From NCBI GenBank assembly GCA_036346205.1, contig JARFJB010000825.1, positions 31,001 to 95,000 on the forward strand: 64,000 nucleotides of DNA, read 5' to 3'. Positions 1 through 9,486 of the stretch are shown here, piece by piece. The notes under the pieces are model-generated. The model did no database searches and had not been told where the DNA came from. It saw nothing but the letters and a program-made list of their open reading frames with translations. How positions within the stretch are numbered: position 1 is the first letter of the stretch; every line of letters begins with the position of its first letter. The translations under genes were made by a program, and so were the position numbers. Source of the DNA: Vesta saturnalis. Its lineage: Eukaryota > Arthropoda > Insecta > Coleoptera > Lampyridae.

Positions 1-461
1 ATGAAATGATCTTAAAAGAAAAAGCAAGTATGTGTTGCGCACACAACCCTTATTCCGATAACGCACAATTTTTAGCACTCCAACGAAAGGTTTTGAACAC
101 CAGTCTCCTCAAAGTTTTGATCAACATAGAAATGTAAGGTATGACTTTCAGTTCTTGGCTATCGAGACCACAAGTTTGACTTTTTTTCCAAGGAAATTGG
201 TCTATTTAAAAAATGTGCCAAGATAGTAGGTTCGTCAGTATTTTATTTCCAATAGCGGAAGGTTAAGATGATTCATGTATTATGGAATATAATACCACTC
301 GATACTTATAAATTTGAATATTATCGGTAATGTGTTACGCAAAAAAAGTTTCTTACACCACCAATTTTAAGTAAAGAAACAAGACCAATACGCTGTCAGA
401 AAAAATTCAAACATGAAATAACGGAATATGAAAGTGTAAACTTTGACCACTATTATATAGT
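1..461. other. No gene recognised, AT-rich flank
   Basis: I find no coding signal, RNA gene or clear repeat here. The end of the stretch (from about 462) passes into the Penelope 3' region. A short stretch near 45-110 looks vaguely like 37870-37925, but not well enough to call a family. Confidence 0.4.
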
Positions 462-935
462 ATTAAAATACTTATCTGTTTGGATTCTTTAAATGGTGTA
501 TTTGTATATACAAACTATCTAAACGTTTCGAGACTAATTACAGTTATCTTCGTCAGTAGTAGTATTATATAATAAAATTGTTAAAGATGCTCGAAACAAT
601 TTTCTGAAATCTGAAAAATTAAAACAAACATAAGCCTGCTATTAATATAATAGTTTGGAAAACGTATAAAGCCAACTATAGAATACAATTTTAGTAAAGA
701 ATAACTAGAGAATTAAAAAATTAAATACTGTTAAACTGCCTTGAAGATGACAAATCAGAGCCCCCTCTAACGGTCGAAGGCTAACAATGAAAAATGTCAA
801 CCAAGAAACAAATTTAACAAAATTTAATCAAGATATGATATAAGTGTAAATATGTGAAAAACGTCAATTTGAAATTGATAGAAGCATTCACAAACAGAAA
901 CTTGACCTCGATTAAAATAATCCAGTTGAAATAGG
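462..935 (-). repeat. 3' noncoding end of Penelope-like element
   Basis: This lies directly downstream, on the minus strand, of the Penelope GIY-YIG coding remnant. The same sequence recurs at 30485-31010 and, in part, at 42046-42180, all in the same orientation, and inverted at 2230-2518. Shared landmarks are the AAACGTTTCGA block followed by a GTTATCTTCGTCAG-type block, and the outer end reading TATTAAAATACTTA. The recurrence in four places defines it as an element terminus and not host DNA. It contains no ORF of note. Confidence 0.75.
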
Positions 936-939
936 TTTA

Positions 940-1985
940 TCAATAAGTGTAAGTGCTATTTAACAATGCAAAGCATAATGCAGAACGTTTTATGTAATGA
1001 GTTTGTCTTAACAATATTTCCATATTGTCAAATTGAATATTAGGATTTAAATTATTTAAGGCATGGCCAGCTACCGCAGACTTCTCTGGTTGACCTAATC
1101 TATACATTCTCATATGTTCTTTACGTCTTGTATCAAAGCTACGTTTTGTTGTTTCAATGTATACTTTTCCACATGAACAAGATAATTGATACACTCCGGA
1201 AGATGATAATGGGTTTGAAACATCTTTAGGTGACTTTAAATGTCCTTTAATTTTTCTTGTATGTTTAAAATAGCCCATATTTAATTAAGATCTTTTCATT
1301 TCTATCTGTAACATTAGCTATAAAAGGAAGAAAAGCAGTACCATCATTAAGAGCTGGTTTTTCTTTAAGGTAATGTCTAGAAGGTGTAAGAACATTATTA
1401 ATATCAGTAAGTGAATATCCATTATCTTGTAAAGATTTTGTTAAATATTCATGTTCATCTTTTAAAAATTCACGATCACAACTTCGTTTTGCTCGATTTC
1501 CTAAGGGTTTAATTACCCAAATTTTCTGACGTGGATGGATAATTTATTAAGATATCTGTCAGAATGTGTCAGCTTTCTGTAAACCTTAAAAGATAGTGAA
1601 TTATTATTTTTAGATATTAATATGTCAAGAAATGGTAAACTTCCATTCGTTTCTTTTTCCATGGTAAACTGGATGCTAGGATGTACACCATTTACAAAAA
1701 CCAAAAACTTATGTAGTGCCTCTTCTTCATGTTTCAAATTTTTCCATGTAAAAATTAGCTATAGCAGGACTTAGAGTGACTACCCATTGCTACACCATCA
1801 ATATGTTCATAGAATTTACTATTACACTGAAAATAAGTCGTGGTAAGACAGTGCTGAAAAAGAATCGTTATATCCTTTGGAAAACTGACCATTATAATAT
1901 CACCTTCAAGTTTGAAATTATGTATTTTTTCGGCAAAGTCGGCATAATTTTTAGTATGATGGGGTGTTTCAATAGCTAAGCTATC
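940..1985 (-). pseudogene. Penelope-like element, reverse transcriptase plus GIY-YIG endonuclease, decayed
   Basis: Penelope elements encode a reverse transcriptase followed by a GIY-YIG endonuclease that nicks the target for reverse transcription. Reading the minus strand from about 1985 down, I see the RT palm region (CLTTTYFQCNSKFYEHIDG, then GVAMGS and SPAIANFYMEKFET after a one-base frameshift near 1765). Next comes the RT thumb (VHPSIQFTMEKE, PFLDILI, VYRKLTHSDRYL at 1513-1737), a linker (1279-1512), and the endonuclease with GVYQLSC and KVYIETTKRSFDTRRKEH (940-1278). The linker is in another frame. The first part of the RT is missing: the segment before CLTTTYF is shortened, so motif A is lost. 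At least three frameshifts or stops make this non-functional. The 5' end stops at a palindromic junction with a second, inverted copy. Confidence 0.85.
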
Positions 1986-2033
1986 ATCATCAGCGGTCGA
2001 CCGCTGATTACGATAGCTTAGCTACTGAAACAC
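1964..2033. repeat. 70-bp near-perfect palindrome at head-to-head Penelope junction
   Basis: The two 35-base arms (1964-1998 and 1999-2033) are reverse complements with three mismatches and no spacer; the centre is GTCGAC. The minus-strand Penelope remnant reads away to the left and an internally deleted plus-strand copy reads away to the right, so the palindrome is where the two 5' ends meet. Confidence 0.85.
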
Positions 2034-2518
2034 GTTCGGAGTTTTTTCAATTTTGTGTGGTACGTGGTTGTATTTTGTTTGTTACCTATACGAGGTTGTA
2101 ATATTTCATATTACATATTTCAGTCCTTTATGGGGTGGAAATTTATCGTTCTATTAGACAATTTGAAAAATTAAGGAAAGGTAAAGCACAACTATTATCG
2201 TTACTTACTTTTTATTACGATGCTGAGATAGTTTAACAATATTTAATTTTTTAATGATCTAGTTATTCTTTACTAAAATTGTATTCTATAGTTGGCTTTA
2301 TACGTTTTCCAAACTGTTATACTAATAGCAGGCTTATATTTATATTTTCATTTTTCAAATTTCACAAAATTGATTTGAACATCTTTAAGCATTGTATTAG
2401 ATAATACCACTGCTGACGAAGATAACTGTAAGTGTTATCGAAACGGTTAGATAGATTGTATATCTTTGATATACAAATATACACCATTTAAAAAACTTAA
2501 CCAAGATAGGTAAGTATT
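2034..2518 (+). mobile_element. Internally deleted inverted Penelope copy
   Basis: From about 2230 to 2518 this is the reverse complement of the Penelope 3' region at 462-720, ending in the same TAAGTATTTTAATA-type terminus. The part before it (about 2130-2215) can be read as RSIRQFEKLRKGKAQLLS, reminiscent of the basic N-terminal region of Penelope ORFs. That suggests a copy keeping its 5' and 3' ends with everything between deleted. The terminal match is seen directly; the N-terminal assignment is inference. Confidence 0.65.
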
Positions 2519-3180
2519 TTAATAGGAAGTAACGGAAATTGTTGTGATTAATTTATTCAGTAATGTTAGAAAAGATCTAAAATTTAAGGTAATTTAAGAC
2601 CAAAATTATAAATTTTTATTACAAATTATGATCATTTAGCTCTTTAGAAAGCAGATGGGAAAAATAATCTGTTTAAGCCTACATAAAATGTTAGCTTATC
2701 TGATAATACATCAAATTGCAATTATTGAAAAATGTTCTTTGTTTCCTCTATTGTCCATTGAAAGAGGAAGAACAATAGAAATATTTATTGAATGCTAATG
2801 ACATGGGGATTGGTACATTAAGACATGAATGGAAATTCTTTCTATTTATTGAAATTTGGTAATTAGTCATATACCAGATCAGTGTAATTACCGGCGGTTT
2901 GTGATTAATAGTCAGTTTGTAAAGTGAAACTGATGTGAAGTTGAAGAATTTATAATGAAACATTGTTCATTGTTTTCTGGAAGGAACTGGGTTGTAGTTA
3001 AAGCCTTCGTTTATAACATATAAAAATATATAAAGCTTATAAATAAATTTTATGATTACAGTAACTTAATAATTTGTTATGCGAGAAGCACCATATTAAA
3101 AATATGCACATGCGTACCCGTACGTCACGTAAACATTTTCAATGTTTTAAAGATACAGTTCGTGAAGATCGAAAGTTTGT
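2519..3180. other. No gene recognised
   Basis: AT-rich, with only short open frames that have no recognisable motif. Base composition shifts sharply to GC-richer at about 3170, where the LINE begins. Confidence 0.4.
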
Positions 3181-3432
3181 ATATAAAAGCGACCTCTGAA
3201 GCGGCCCCCTCAAGACACAGCCCACCTTAAACCCTATCCCGACACCGAATCTCTATCCATTAAAGACTTCCTTTAAATCCTCACCCACTCCCTCTTCCAG
3301 ATGTTCCCCGACCGGCGAGATAGGGTTGTCCGCACCCTAGACTAGCTATCCCGAAACTTCTTCCATCTGCGTATCCGGTACGCGGATGAAGGTCGCCGTA
3401 ATCCGCAAACCCAATCCTTAACTCCTTCTACA

Positions 3433-3948
3433 ATGGATACCCTAACAGGGACAGTTAATGACGGGGGCGTTCGTCGGAAACGCCCCTTACTTAAACACTT
3501 CTTACATACGCACAATACACATATCCTTTCCATCACGGGAACAAAAGTCACAAACAGATGCACACTAAACTTTAACACGTATCACACATTTCTAAACAAT
3601 AGCCACCACGAAACCGCCCTCTTAATTAAAAATTGCTTGCCATCCACTCCTTTTCAACTTCCTGCGCACCTACAGCATCTCGAATGCGTTGCTGCGACGG
3701 TTCACTTTCCCACTCCTATAGTATTTATTTTTTATTTCAACCCGCCCGGCCACAACACCCTTTCCGATGACCTTTTAATCTACGCTGCTAACCTCCCTAA
3801 TGCAGTTATCCTAGGTGATTTCAATGCCCGCCACATCCAATTCGGTGAACCGCAACTAATGGCAACGGTAACAGGCTATCCTACGCTCTGTTGCAGTTGC
3901 CGCTGTTTCAAATCGCCAACATCCAACCAACATATTTCGAACACTTAG
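3433..3948 (+). pseudogene. APE-type endonuclease domain of the LINE
   Basis: The ORF2 endonuclease nicks target DNA to prime reverse transcription. The open frame has the middle and end of an exonuclease-endonuclease-phosphatase fold: HETALLIKNCLPS, LECVAATVHFPTPIVFIF, NPPG, then the catalytic GDFNARH at roughly residues 127-133. In this family the D and N of GDFN are metal- and phosphate-binding residues, and both are kept. The N-terminal part is degraded, and the frame is lost after the catalytic motif, continuing in other frames to about 4200. Truncated and inactive. Confidence 0.7.
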
Positions 3949-4199
3949 GGGCCTCAATAGTAGATCAGATCATAGTTTCCGAACTCATAGCTCACTATTT
4001 CTAGGCACCACGATCACATGAGATTATATACCCCTACTGGTCAAAACTTCATCATCCCCCTACACCTCCTCAATACACATCTCCAACACTTCCTACACCC
4101 AACCTTCAAACGACCCAAGATCTCGAGAGAGCCATTAGAGACCTAACTTCCGTAATTACGGAAACGGTCGATATCTATATACCACTAAAAAACATCGAC

Positions 4200-5590
4200 A
4201 CTTCCCGCAAACAGCTCCCACAACACATTGTGAATTGGATCAAAGAGAAAAGACGAATCTATCGTCAATTCTTGCGATCCAGGGACGAGCTCTCAAGACC
4301 GAATACAATCGCCTTAACACCTTAGTCAGGCGAGAAGCCAACAAACACGCTGACGACTCCTGGACCAAAGCCACCTCCCAGTTAGATTACAGAAGTGGTA
4401 AACTCTTCTGGCAACAGTTCGATAGACTGACCAGAAGGAAAGTCAACCCTAAATCCCACCTAACCGATCTTCAGGGCAACCTAATCTCCTCCGACCAAGG
4501 AAAGGCCGATTTCTTTGGTCACCACCTCCAATCCATTTTCCAATCCTCCGATGATCCCCGATTCGATAGCCGGTTCAAGGCACTCCTCGAGGATCGCCTT
4601 GAAGAATTCCGCAATGTTAACCTTCCTGAAATCCAACTCGATATCGAACAGGTCCACACATATTTCAAAAAAGGGAAAAACTCTGCCCCAGGTCATGACG
4701 ACCTAAATCATAAAATCCTTCTTTATTTACCCGACCCAGCCCTCCGATTACTCTCCTACATCTACAACCAATGCCTAATCCCCTCCCACTTTCCGACGGA
4801 CTAGAAATCGGCCTCCACCTTCATGATACCCAAACCCTACGCCGACCTAACCTCACCCTTCTCCTATTGACCATTCTCCCTCCTCAGTTGCCTCGGAAAA
4901 TGCTTTAAGCAGATTCTAGCCAGGGGACTCAGGGACCACCTAGAATTTAACGACCTCCTCCCAACAGCCAATGCGGCTTCCTTCCCAACCGAACGTGTCA
5001 CGATCCCTTGTTGAAGTGCTTACAGAGACCACCAGAGCATTCAATCACAAGCAATGCAATCTGGCTGTTTCTGGACATTAAGAAGCATTTGACAGGGTCT
5101 TGCACGCGGTCTCTGCACAAGATCCGAACCTCAACATTCCTGACCCTTCTCCAAACTCCTCTCGTACCTGACCAATCGGTCAATTCGGGTCAAAGTAGGA
5201 AAACCTTCTCAGATCCTTTCCAACCTACAGCAGGCGTACCGCAAGTTCTGCCTTAGCCCCGATCCTCTATATTATCTTCGCATCCGACATTCCCGAAGTC
5301 ACACAACCGGAGTAGTCGTTGCGCAGTTTGTGGATGACACCGCCTTTGGACGGTTAATCGGAACAGCAAAACGGCTCCGCCTCATATCCAAAACCCTTCG
5401 GAACTTCTCCAACTGGGCGAACCGGTGGAGAGTCTCCGTCAATCCCACCAAACCCAAACAATCCTCTTCCGACATCCTAATTACACCGAAGATAAGTTCC
5501 CAAACCTTGCCTCCAGAAACGTTTCACTCTAAATCAATAAAGACTCCCACTCCAACAAGAAATTACCTACCTAGGAATCCTCTTTACTAG
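4200..5590 (+). pseudogene. Reverse transcriptase domain of the LINE
   Basis: A clear RT N-terminal segment spans 4235-4804: LTDLQGNLISSDQGKADFF, then KKGKNSAPGHDDLNHKILLYL, which is the K.APG.D signature of LINE reverse transcriptases. After a stop at 4802 the reading continues as SLLSCLGKCFKQILARGLRDHL in the fingers region, with several stops. The active-site box appears as AQFVDDTAFG near 5325-5355, so the two catalytic aspartates survive. It is followed by the thumb segment NWANRWRVSVNPTKPKQ. Multiple stops and frameshifts make it dead. Confidence 0.75.
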
Positions 5591-6337
5591 AACACTAATT
5601 GGCTCGATGTATAAAGAACACTTAACATTAAGAAACCGCGCAAACCTACTGGCCTCCGGTAGAATCAGAGGTTGCCACCCAAAACACTACAATACACTTA
5701 CAAACATATATCGCCCTGTTATGGATTTCCGAGCCCATATACACGACATAAACCCCAACACCTTTCCCTATTGCTTCCTGTGAACGCCGAATACTCAGAC
5801 GCATACACAGGTTACCTCAGGTACCCTAGCGACCTCACAACACAACACGCAAACATACCAACCATCACACACAGAATCAAACACTACAGAAAACTTTGCA
5901 CATAAAAGAATCTTCGCGACACTATCCCTACCAAAGATACTTACCACACCCTACAACTACCGTTTTCCCAATTCCCACGAAGAAAACCTAAAATAAAATT
6001 CAAGCATCCCCGCGATCCTTACACAACTCCTTGACGACCTCCCTGAGGAGAAGATTCACTGACAACATCCCATATGCCCTCCGCATCCCCGTCTATTCGA
6101 TGACGACCCAGGAAGAAACGGACGAATCTAATAATCACACTAAGCACGCTACACCCCACTAAACAACACACACTTAAGCCAATTAACGCACTATTATATT
6201 ATAAATAAATAAATCTTTTTTTTACACCAAAATAACCATCTCATGATTGTAAACTATACAATAACAAAACACATCGCAACAACAACATGGATTGATCAGG
6301 GCTGAAGAGGAGAAGGACTCCTGAACAGTCTAGAATA

Positions 6338-6338
<1 letters not shown>
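5591..6338 (+). other. 3' region of the LINE
   Basis: This holds the C-terminal decayed coding region (for example LITYPRNPL-like and cysteine-poor frames) and 3' untranslated sequence. From about 6060 it matches the inverted fragment at 41390-41720. Confidence 0.6.

Positions 6339-6384
<46 letters not shown>
6339..6384. repeat. (TA)n microsatellite at the LINE 3' end
   Basis: About 23 uninterrupted TA units directly following GAATAAGA of the LINE terminus. Immediately after it comes AATAAGTAAATACTAACC and then AGCATGAGCATACTAA, a sequence that recurs inverted near 32095-32150 next to another TATATA run. Confidence 0.9.
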
Positions 6385-6387
<3 letters not shown>

Positions 6388-6620
6388 AGTAAATACTAAC
6401 CATAAGCATGAGCATACTAATAGGAAAAAAACAGGCTCCTCAGAACTATTCTGTATATAATGGAGGTATAAGAAAAAACCGATCTAATTTTCATTTAATG
6501 TTTGATGCCTATGCAATCATATTTTGATGATATCACATGAGAACGTTATGGAGCCTCGAGCTCAAAAGGTTTTTGAGCTCAATAGATACTTATATATGCT
6601 ACGGCTCATCAAAACGTTAT
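6385..6620. other. Unassigned; contains a 10-bp hairpin
   Basis: No gene seen. Positions 6558-6580 form a perfect inverted repeat (GAGCTCAAAA, three-base loop, TTTTGAGCTC). The first 45 bases belong to a dispersed sequence also seen near 32.1 kb. Confidence 0.4.
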
Positions 6621-6652
6621 CTCTCTCTTCTCTCTCTCTCTCTCTCTCTCTT

Positions 6653-6696
<44 letters not shown>

Positions 6697-6706
6697 TATA
6701 TATAAT
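6621..6706. repeat. Compound (CT)n-(TA)n microsatellite
   Basis: A CT-rich tract (6621-6656) leads directly into an imperfect TA tract (6657-6706). Confidence 0.9.
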
Positions 6707-7259
6707 GTCTCAACTTTTAGTAGACAAACGTTAACACGATTTCTACATCGAAAATAATCCTAGTTTGTTCTATAGATTATATCCTAAAAATGCTTCGTTA
6801 AAGAAATACAGGGTCCTAATATTTTGTAAAAAAATAGAAGCTTATTAATCTCTCCTAAACCGCTTGATGTATTTTATAGTTTTGTAGGCGTTGCTCATTT
6901 CAACCAACTAATGTTTTGTGATAAAAATATAATTTAATTTCAATTAAATCTCAACAGTGGCGTGCGTACGGACACTACTTTGAATATTTTTAAAGAAAAA
7001 AAACGTACGGCACTACTTTTTTTCGAAATAAAAATCACATTTATAATTTCTATTCAATTCTGAACAAAAAAGATATCTTGTCTTTTTTTAGAGAAACACG
7101 CCGTTTGAGAGATAGAAAATGGAAATCATCCGAGTGCTTAAGTAGCTCTTTTTTTTTCAGTTTTTCTCTAATTGATAATATCCAGATAATTTGCGTTTTT
7201 TTAAAATAAAATAAATAAACAACTACTAATTAACAAATTGGTAAACATTATTAAACTGC
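6707..7259. other. No gene recognised
   Basis: AT-rich with several T or A homopolymers. I see nothing coding. Confidence 0.35.
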
Positions 7260-7381
7260 TCGAAGTGTGATTTATCCTGTTCGATGCATTTTTGACAAGG
7301 ATGGCGCGTGGAATTCACTGCCGCACCAAGTTGATGCTGATTGTTACGAAGTATTTCACAAGTCTCTTCAATTCTCAGAGA

Positions 7382-7383
<2 letters not shown>
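7260..7383 (+). pseudogene. Possible LINE ORF2 C-terminal scrap
   Basis: One frame reads AWNSLPHQVDADCYEVFHK, which resembles the WNSLP motif near the C-terminus of CR1/L2-type LINE ORF2 proteins. Only about 40 residues are visible and a (TA)n tract follows immediately, as it does at the other LINE ends in this window. A weak, motif-based call. Confidence 0.3.

Positions 7384-7450
<67 letters not shown>
7384..7450. repeat. (TA)n microsatellite
   Basis: About 33 uninterrupted TA units. Confidence 0.95.
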
Positions 7451-7454
<4 letters not shown>

Positions 7455-8194
7455 TATAATTTGTTAATGAATTCAACCTTCATCAGAAAATTCTAAAATC
7501 ACACAACTACTTCCAACTTAAAAAATTATGTTGACCATGTCAATAGTTACATTACTAAGAAAATGTCATTACATTACTATGATAAAATTATAATGGGTGA
7601 AACGATACAGAGCAAGTTCACAATTACAGTGGCTTTACAACTTTAAACCTGATGTATAAGGATTTCCTTAACCTTAACCAAACGAGCATGAGTATGTGCA
7701 TACATAGACGGAAACTGGAAACAGTGCTGTAACAACAATTTCTACTAATTGGTGTGTACGTGCGTGTGTGTACGTGTAGAGGGTGAAACTAGAAACAGTG
7801 CCTCCCCAATAATTTCATCGAAATGACTAGAAATGACAACCTATAACACAGATGGGCTGAATACTGGATGGAAACAGTTGCAAAGAAACAGTCTGAGGCA
7901 TCGACAATTGCAACTTATGACGCGCTGCAGATGATAATATCTTAATGATATAGGAATATATTTGCATTAACGTCTCGCAGTTGAAGTCAATTGAATTCTA
8001 CCCTGTAAACAGACTTAAATGTTACTTTTAATTGTATAATATAATAATGAATTTTCAATTTCGAAAAATAATCTGTTTATACTACGTCAATGGCATTTGT
8101 TAAGGTCCCACCAGATGGTTAGGCATTACTTTTTTCGACAGAGTTTTCCATCTTTGAACATAATTTCACGTTATTTTACAAATAGTAGTGCACT
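7451..8194. other. No gene recognised
   Basis: Unassigned AT-rich sequence; a short degenerate GT run occurs near 7750-7780. Confidence 0.35.
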
Positions 8195-8583
8195 TTCATG
8201 TAACAGAGGAAGAAAGGAAAGGCCACGTATTTCATTACCTCTCCAAGGGGGAGGGAGGGCTAGTCGAGCTTTCCGAGCTCCTTCAGCCGCAATCATGGAT
8301 TCCCAAAATAAATACATACATTAAGTACATATGCATGTGGGGTTAAGGATGGCTGTGGTCGGGATAGGATCGGACGAAACGGAGTTAGGGTTCTGAGAGG
8401 GAAAATACTACCCTAGCATTCGTTTAAGTAGCCGCACATGGTGTGCATATAGTGACCATGTGCCACATGTGTATGAAGAAAACTCTGAAAAACATCATAC
8501 AAGGTAGTCAGTAACGGGAATCGAACCCATTACCTCCCGAATGCTAAGCAGGTCGTGTCACGATTACGCTACCAGCTCGGTGA
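8195..8583 (-). mobile_element. tRNA-derived SINE
   Basis: On the minus strand, 8582 down to 8501 forms a tRNA-like head. A-box-like GAGCTGGTAGCGTAATCG is followed by CCTGCTTAGCATTCGGG, resembling the anticodon arm of an alanine tRNA (AGC loop), and by a perfect B box GGTTCGATTCC. It would be transcribed by RNA polymerase III and moved by a LINE. The arms do not pair well enough for a real tRNA, and the sequence continues into an unrelated GC-rich body down to about 8195. This is the usual head-body layout of an insect SINE. The tail boundary is uncertain; TGTATGTATTTATTTTGGGA near 8310-8330 may be part of it. Confidence 0.65.
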
Positions 8584-8756
8584 TGTAACAGAAACATATT
8601 GTAGTGAATATTTTATATATGGATTTTTACAACGCCGCTAACAAATTAAATCAAAATCACTAGTATTTAGATTTGTACAAAAACTAGTTTTGGATAAATC
8701 TAATAGTATAAAATACGCGTGCCATAATACATTATTTAAATCTTCGTGTGTGCCTG

Positions 8757-8830
8757 TGCGCGCGTGTGTGTGTGTGTGTGTGTGTGTGTAAGCGTGTGTG
8801 TGCGTGCGTGCATGCGTTTGTGTGCGTTTC
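8757..8830. repeat. (GT)n microsatellite, imperfect
   Basis: GT and GCGT units, with 12 or so uninterrupted GT repeats in the middle. Confidence 0.9.
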
Positions 8831-8864
8831 CTAATTGGAAACCAAATAAACCTTAACAATTATT

Positions 8865-9120
8865 TATATAATATTGAAAATGTTTAAAGAAACGGGCGGC
8901 TTTGGCATTTTTTCATCATCTAGATATTTATTAACCTCTATTTGACGTGAAGGTTTAAACGTCTATCTGACAGATTGCTGTTTTTACAATGTTGCCTGTT
9001 TTTATTGTGAACATATTGCAGTAGAGATTGAATAATCATAAATAAATGCATTATTTCAATTCTTTAATTTCCGTTTATAGGTTGGAAGGTAGTTTGTTGT
9101 TCCCATCAGATATTTAGTTT
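8865..9120 (+). repeat. DR-A dispersed repeat, copy 1
   Basis: It shares with four other places (30035-30265, 30266-30475, 33826-34080, and inverted 40284-40500) a block of about 200 bp. Landmarks are TTTAAACGTC, CTGACA followed by GATT, TTTTTACAATGTTGCCT, TTTCTTTAATTTC-like, and a terminal CACACCAGATATTT-type end (here CCCATCAGATATTT). No coding capacity. Probably a short nonautonomous element. Confidence 0.7.
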
Positions 9121-9258
9121 TAATATTGATATTTTTGCATATATTATGAATTTGCACAATTTATATCTGAAATCAAAGAGGAACTGCTAACACATTCATT
9201 GAACTTTAAATTTATGTTTTTAACGGTGAGCACAAAATTTACATCGATTGTAGCTTGT

Positions 9259-9332
9259 ACTTCGATAGCGCAGTTGGTAAACGCGGTACTCTAGCAAAGT
9301 ACAGGTCGTAGGTTCAAATCCTACTCGAGGTA
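9259..9332 (+). tRNA. tRNA-like gene, anticodon AGC, tyrosine-tRNA-like body
   Basis: The 74 bases fold as a cloverleaf. The acceptor stem is ACTTCGA with TCGAGGT (seven pairs, one a wobble at 3-70). The D stem has three pairs. The anticodon stem GTACT/AGTAC is perfect around the loop CTAGCAA, and the T stem GTAGG/CCTAC is perfect around TTCAAAT; discriminator base A. Both internal promoter boxes look intact (TAGCGCAGTTGG and GGTTCAAATCC). The loop gives anticodon AGC (alanine). However, position 3-70 is U:G and not the G:U that identifies alanine tRNAs, and the body resembles insect tRNA-Tyr. There is no strong T-run terminator directly after it. It may be a real gene, an altered tRNA-Tyr, or a pseudogene. 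Confidence 0.6.
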
Positions 9333-9486
9333 AACTTTCTATTTATGTATTTAATCAAATTAATAATAATTATAAATATTTGTTTACGAAAAGACACATT
9401 TTGATACATGTAAAATTACAAAACTATTAACTAGATCTAGGTTCTAGTCCCAACCGCAATCCTTTTCCGGACTAACTAAAACTGGG
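9333..9486. other. Short spacer
   Basis: AT-rich sequence between the tRNA-like gene and the P450 3' end; nothing seen. Confidence 0.4.

Larger units (their letters stand above)
3190..6384 (+). mobile_element. Jockey/CR1-group non-LTR retrotransposon (LINE), decayed
   Basis: A 3.1-kb plus-strand block with markedly higher C content than its surroundings, carrying an endonuclease remnant, a reverse transcriptase remnant and a 3' region. The 3' end is defined by comparison: 6060-6384 recurs inverted at 41358-41720. Shared landmarks are CCCTCCGCATCCCC, TGATTGTA followed by ACTATACAATAACA, and GACTCCTGAACAGT, and both copies run directly into a (TA)n tract. The element therefore seems to end in, or to seed, the TA microsatellite. 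The 5' boundary is a guess from composition. The overlap of an APE-type endonuclease and an FVDD-type RT places it in the jockey/CR1 group; I cannot resolve the clade by eye. Confidence 0.75.

Noticed and set aside
45..110. Weak similarity to 37870-37925 (TTATTCCG ... GCACTCCAA)
   Set aside because: Too short and gapped to support a repeat family by eye.
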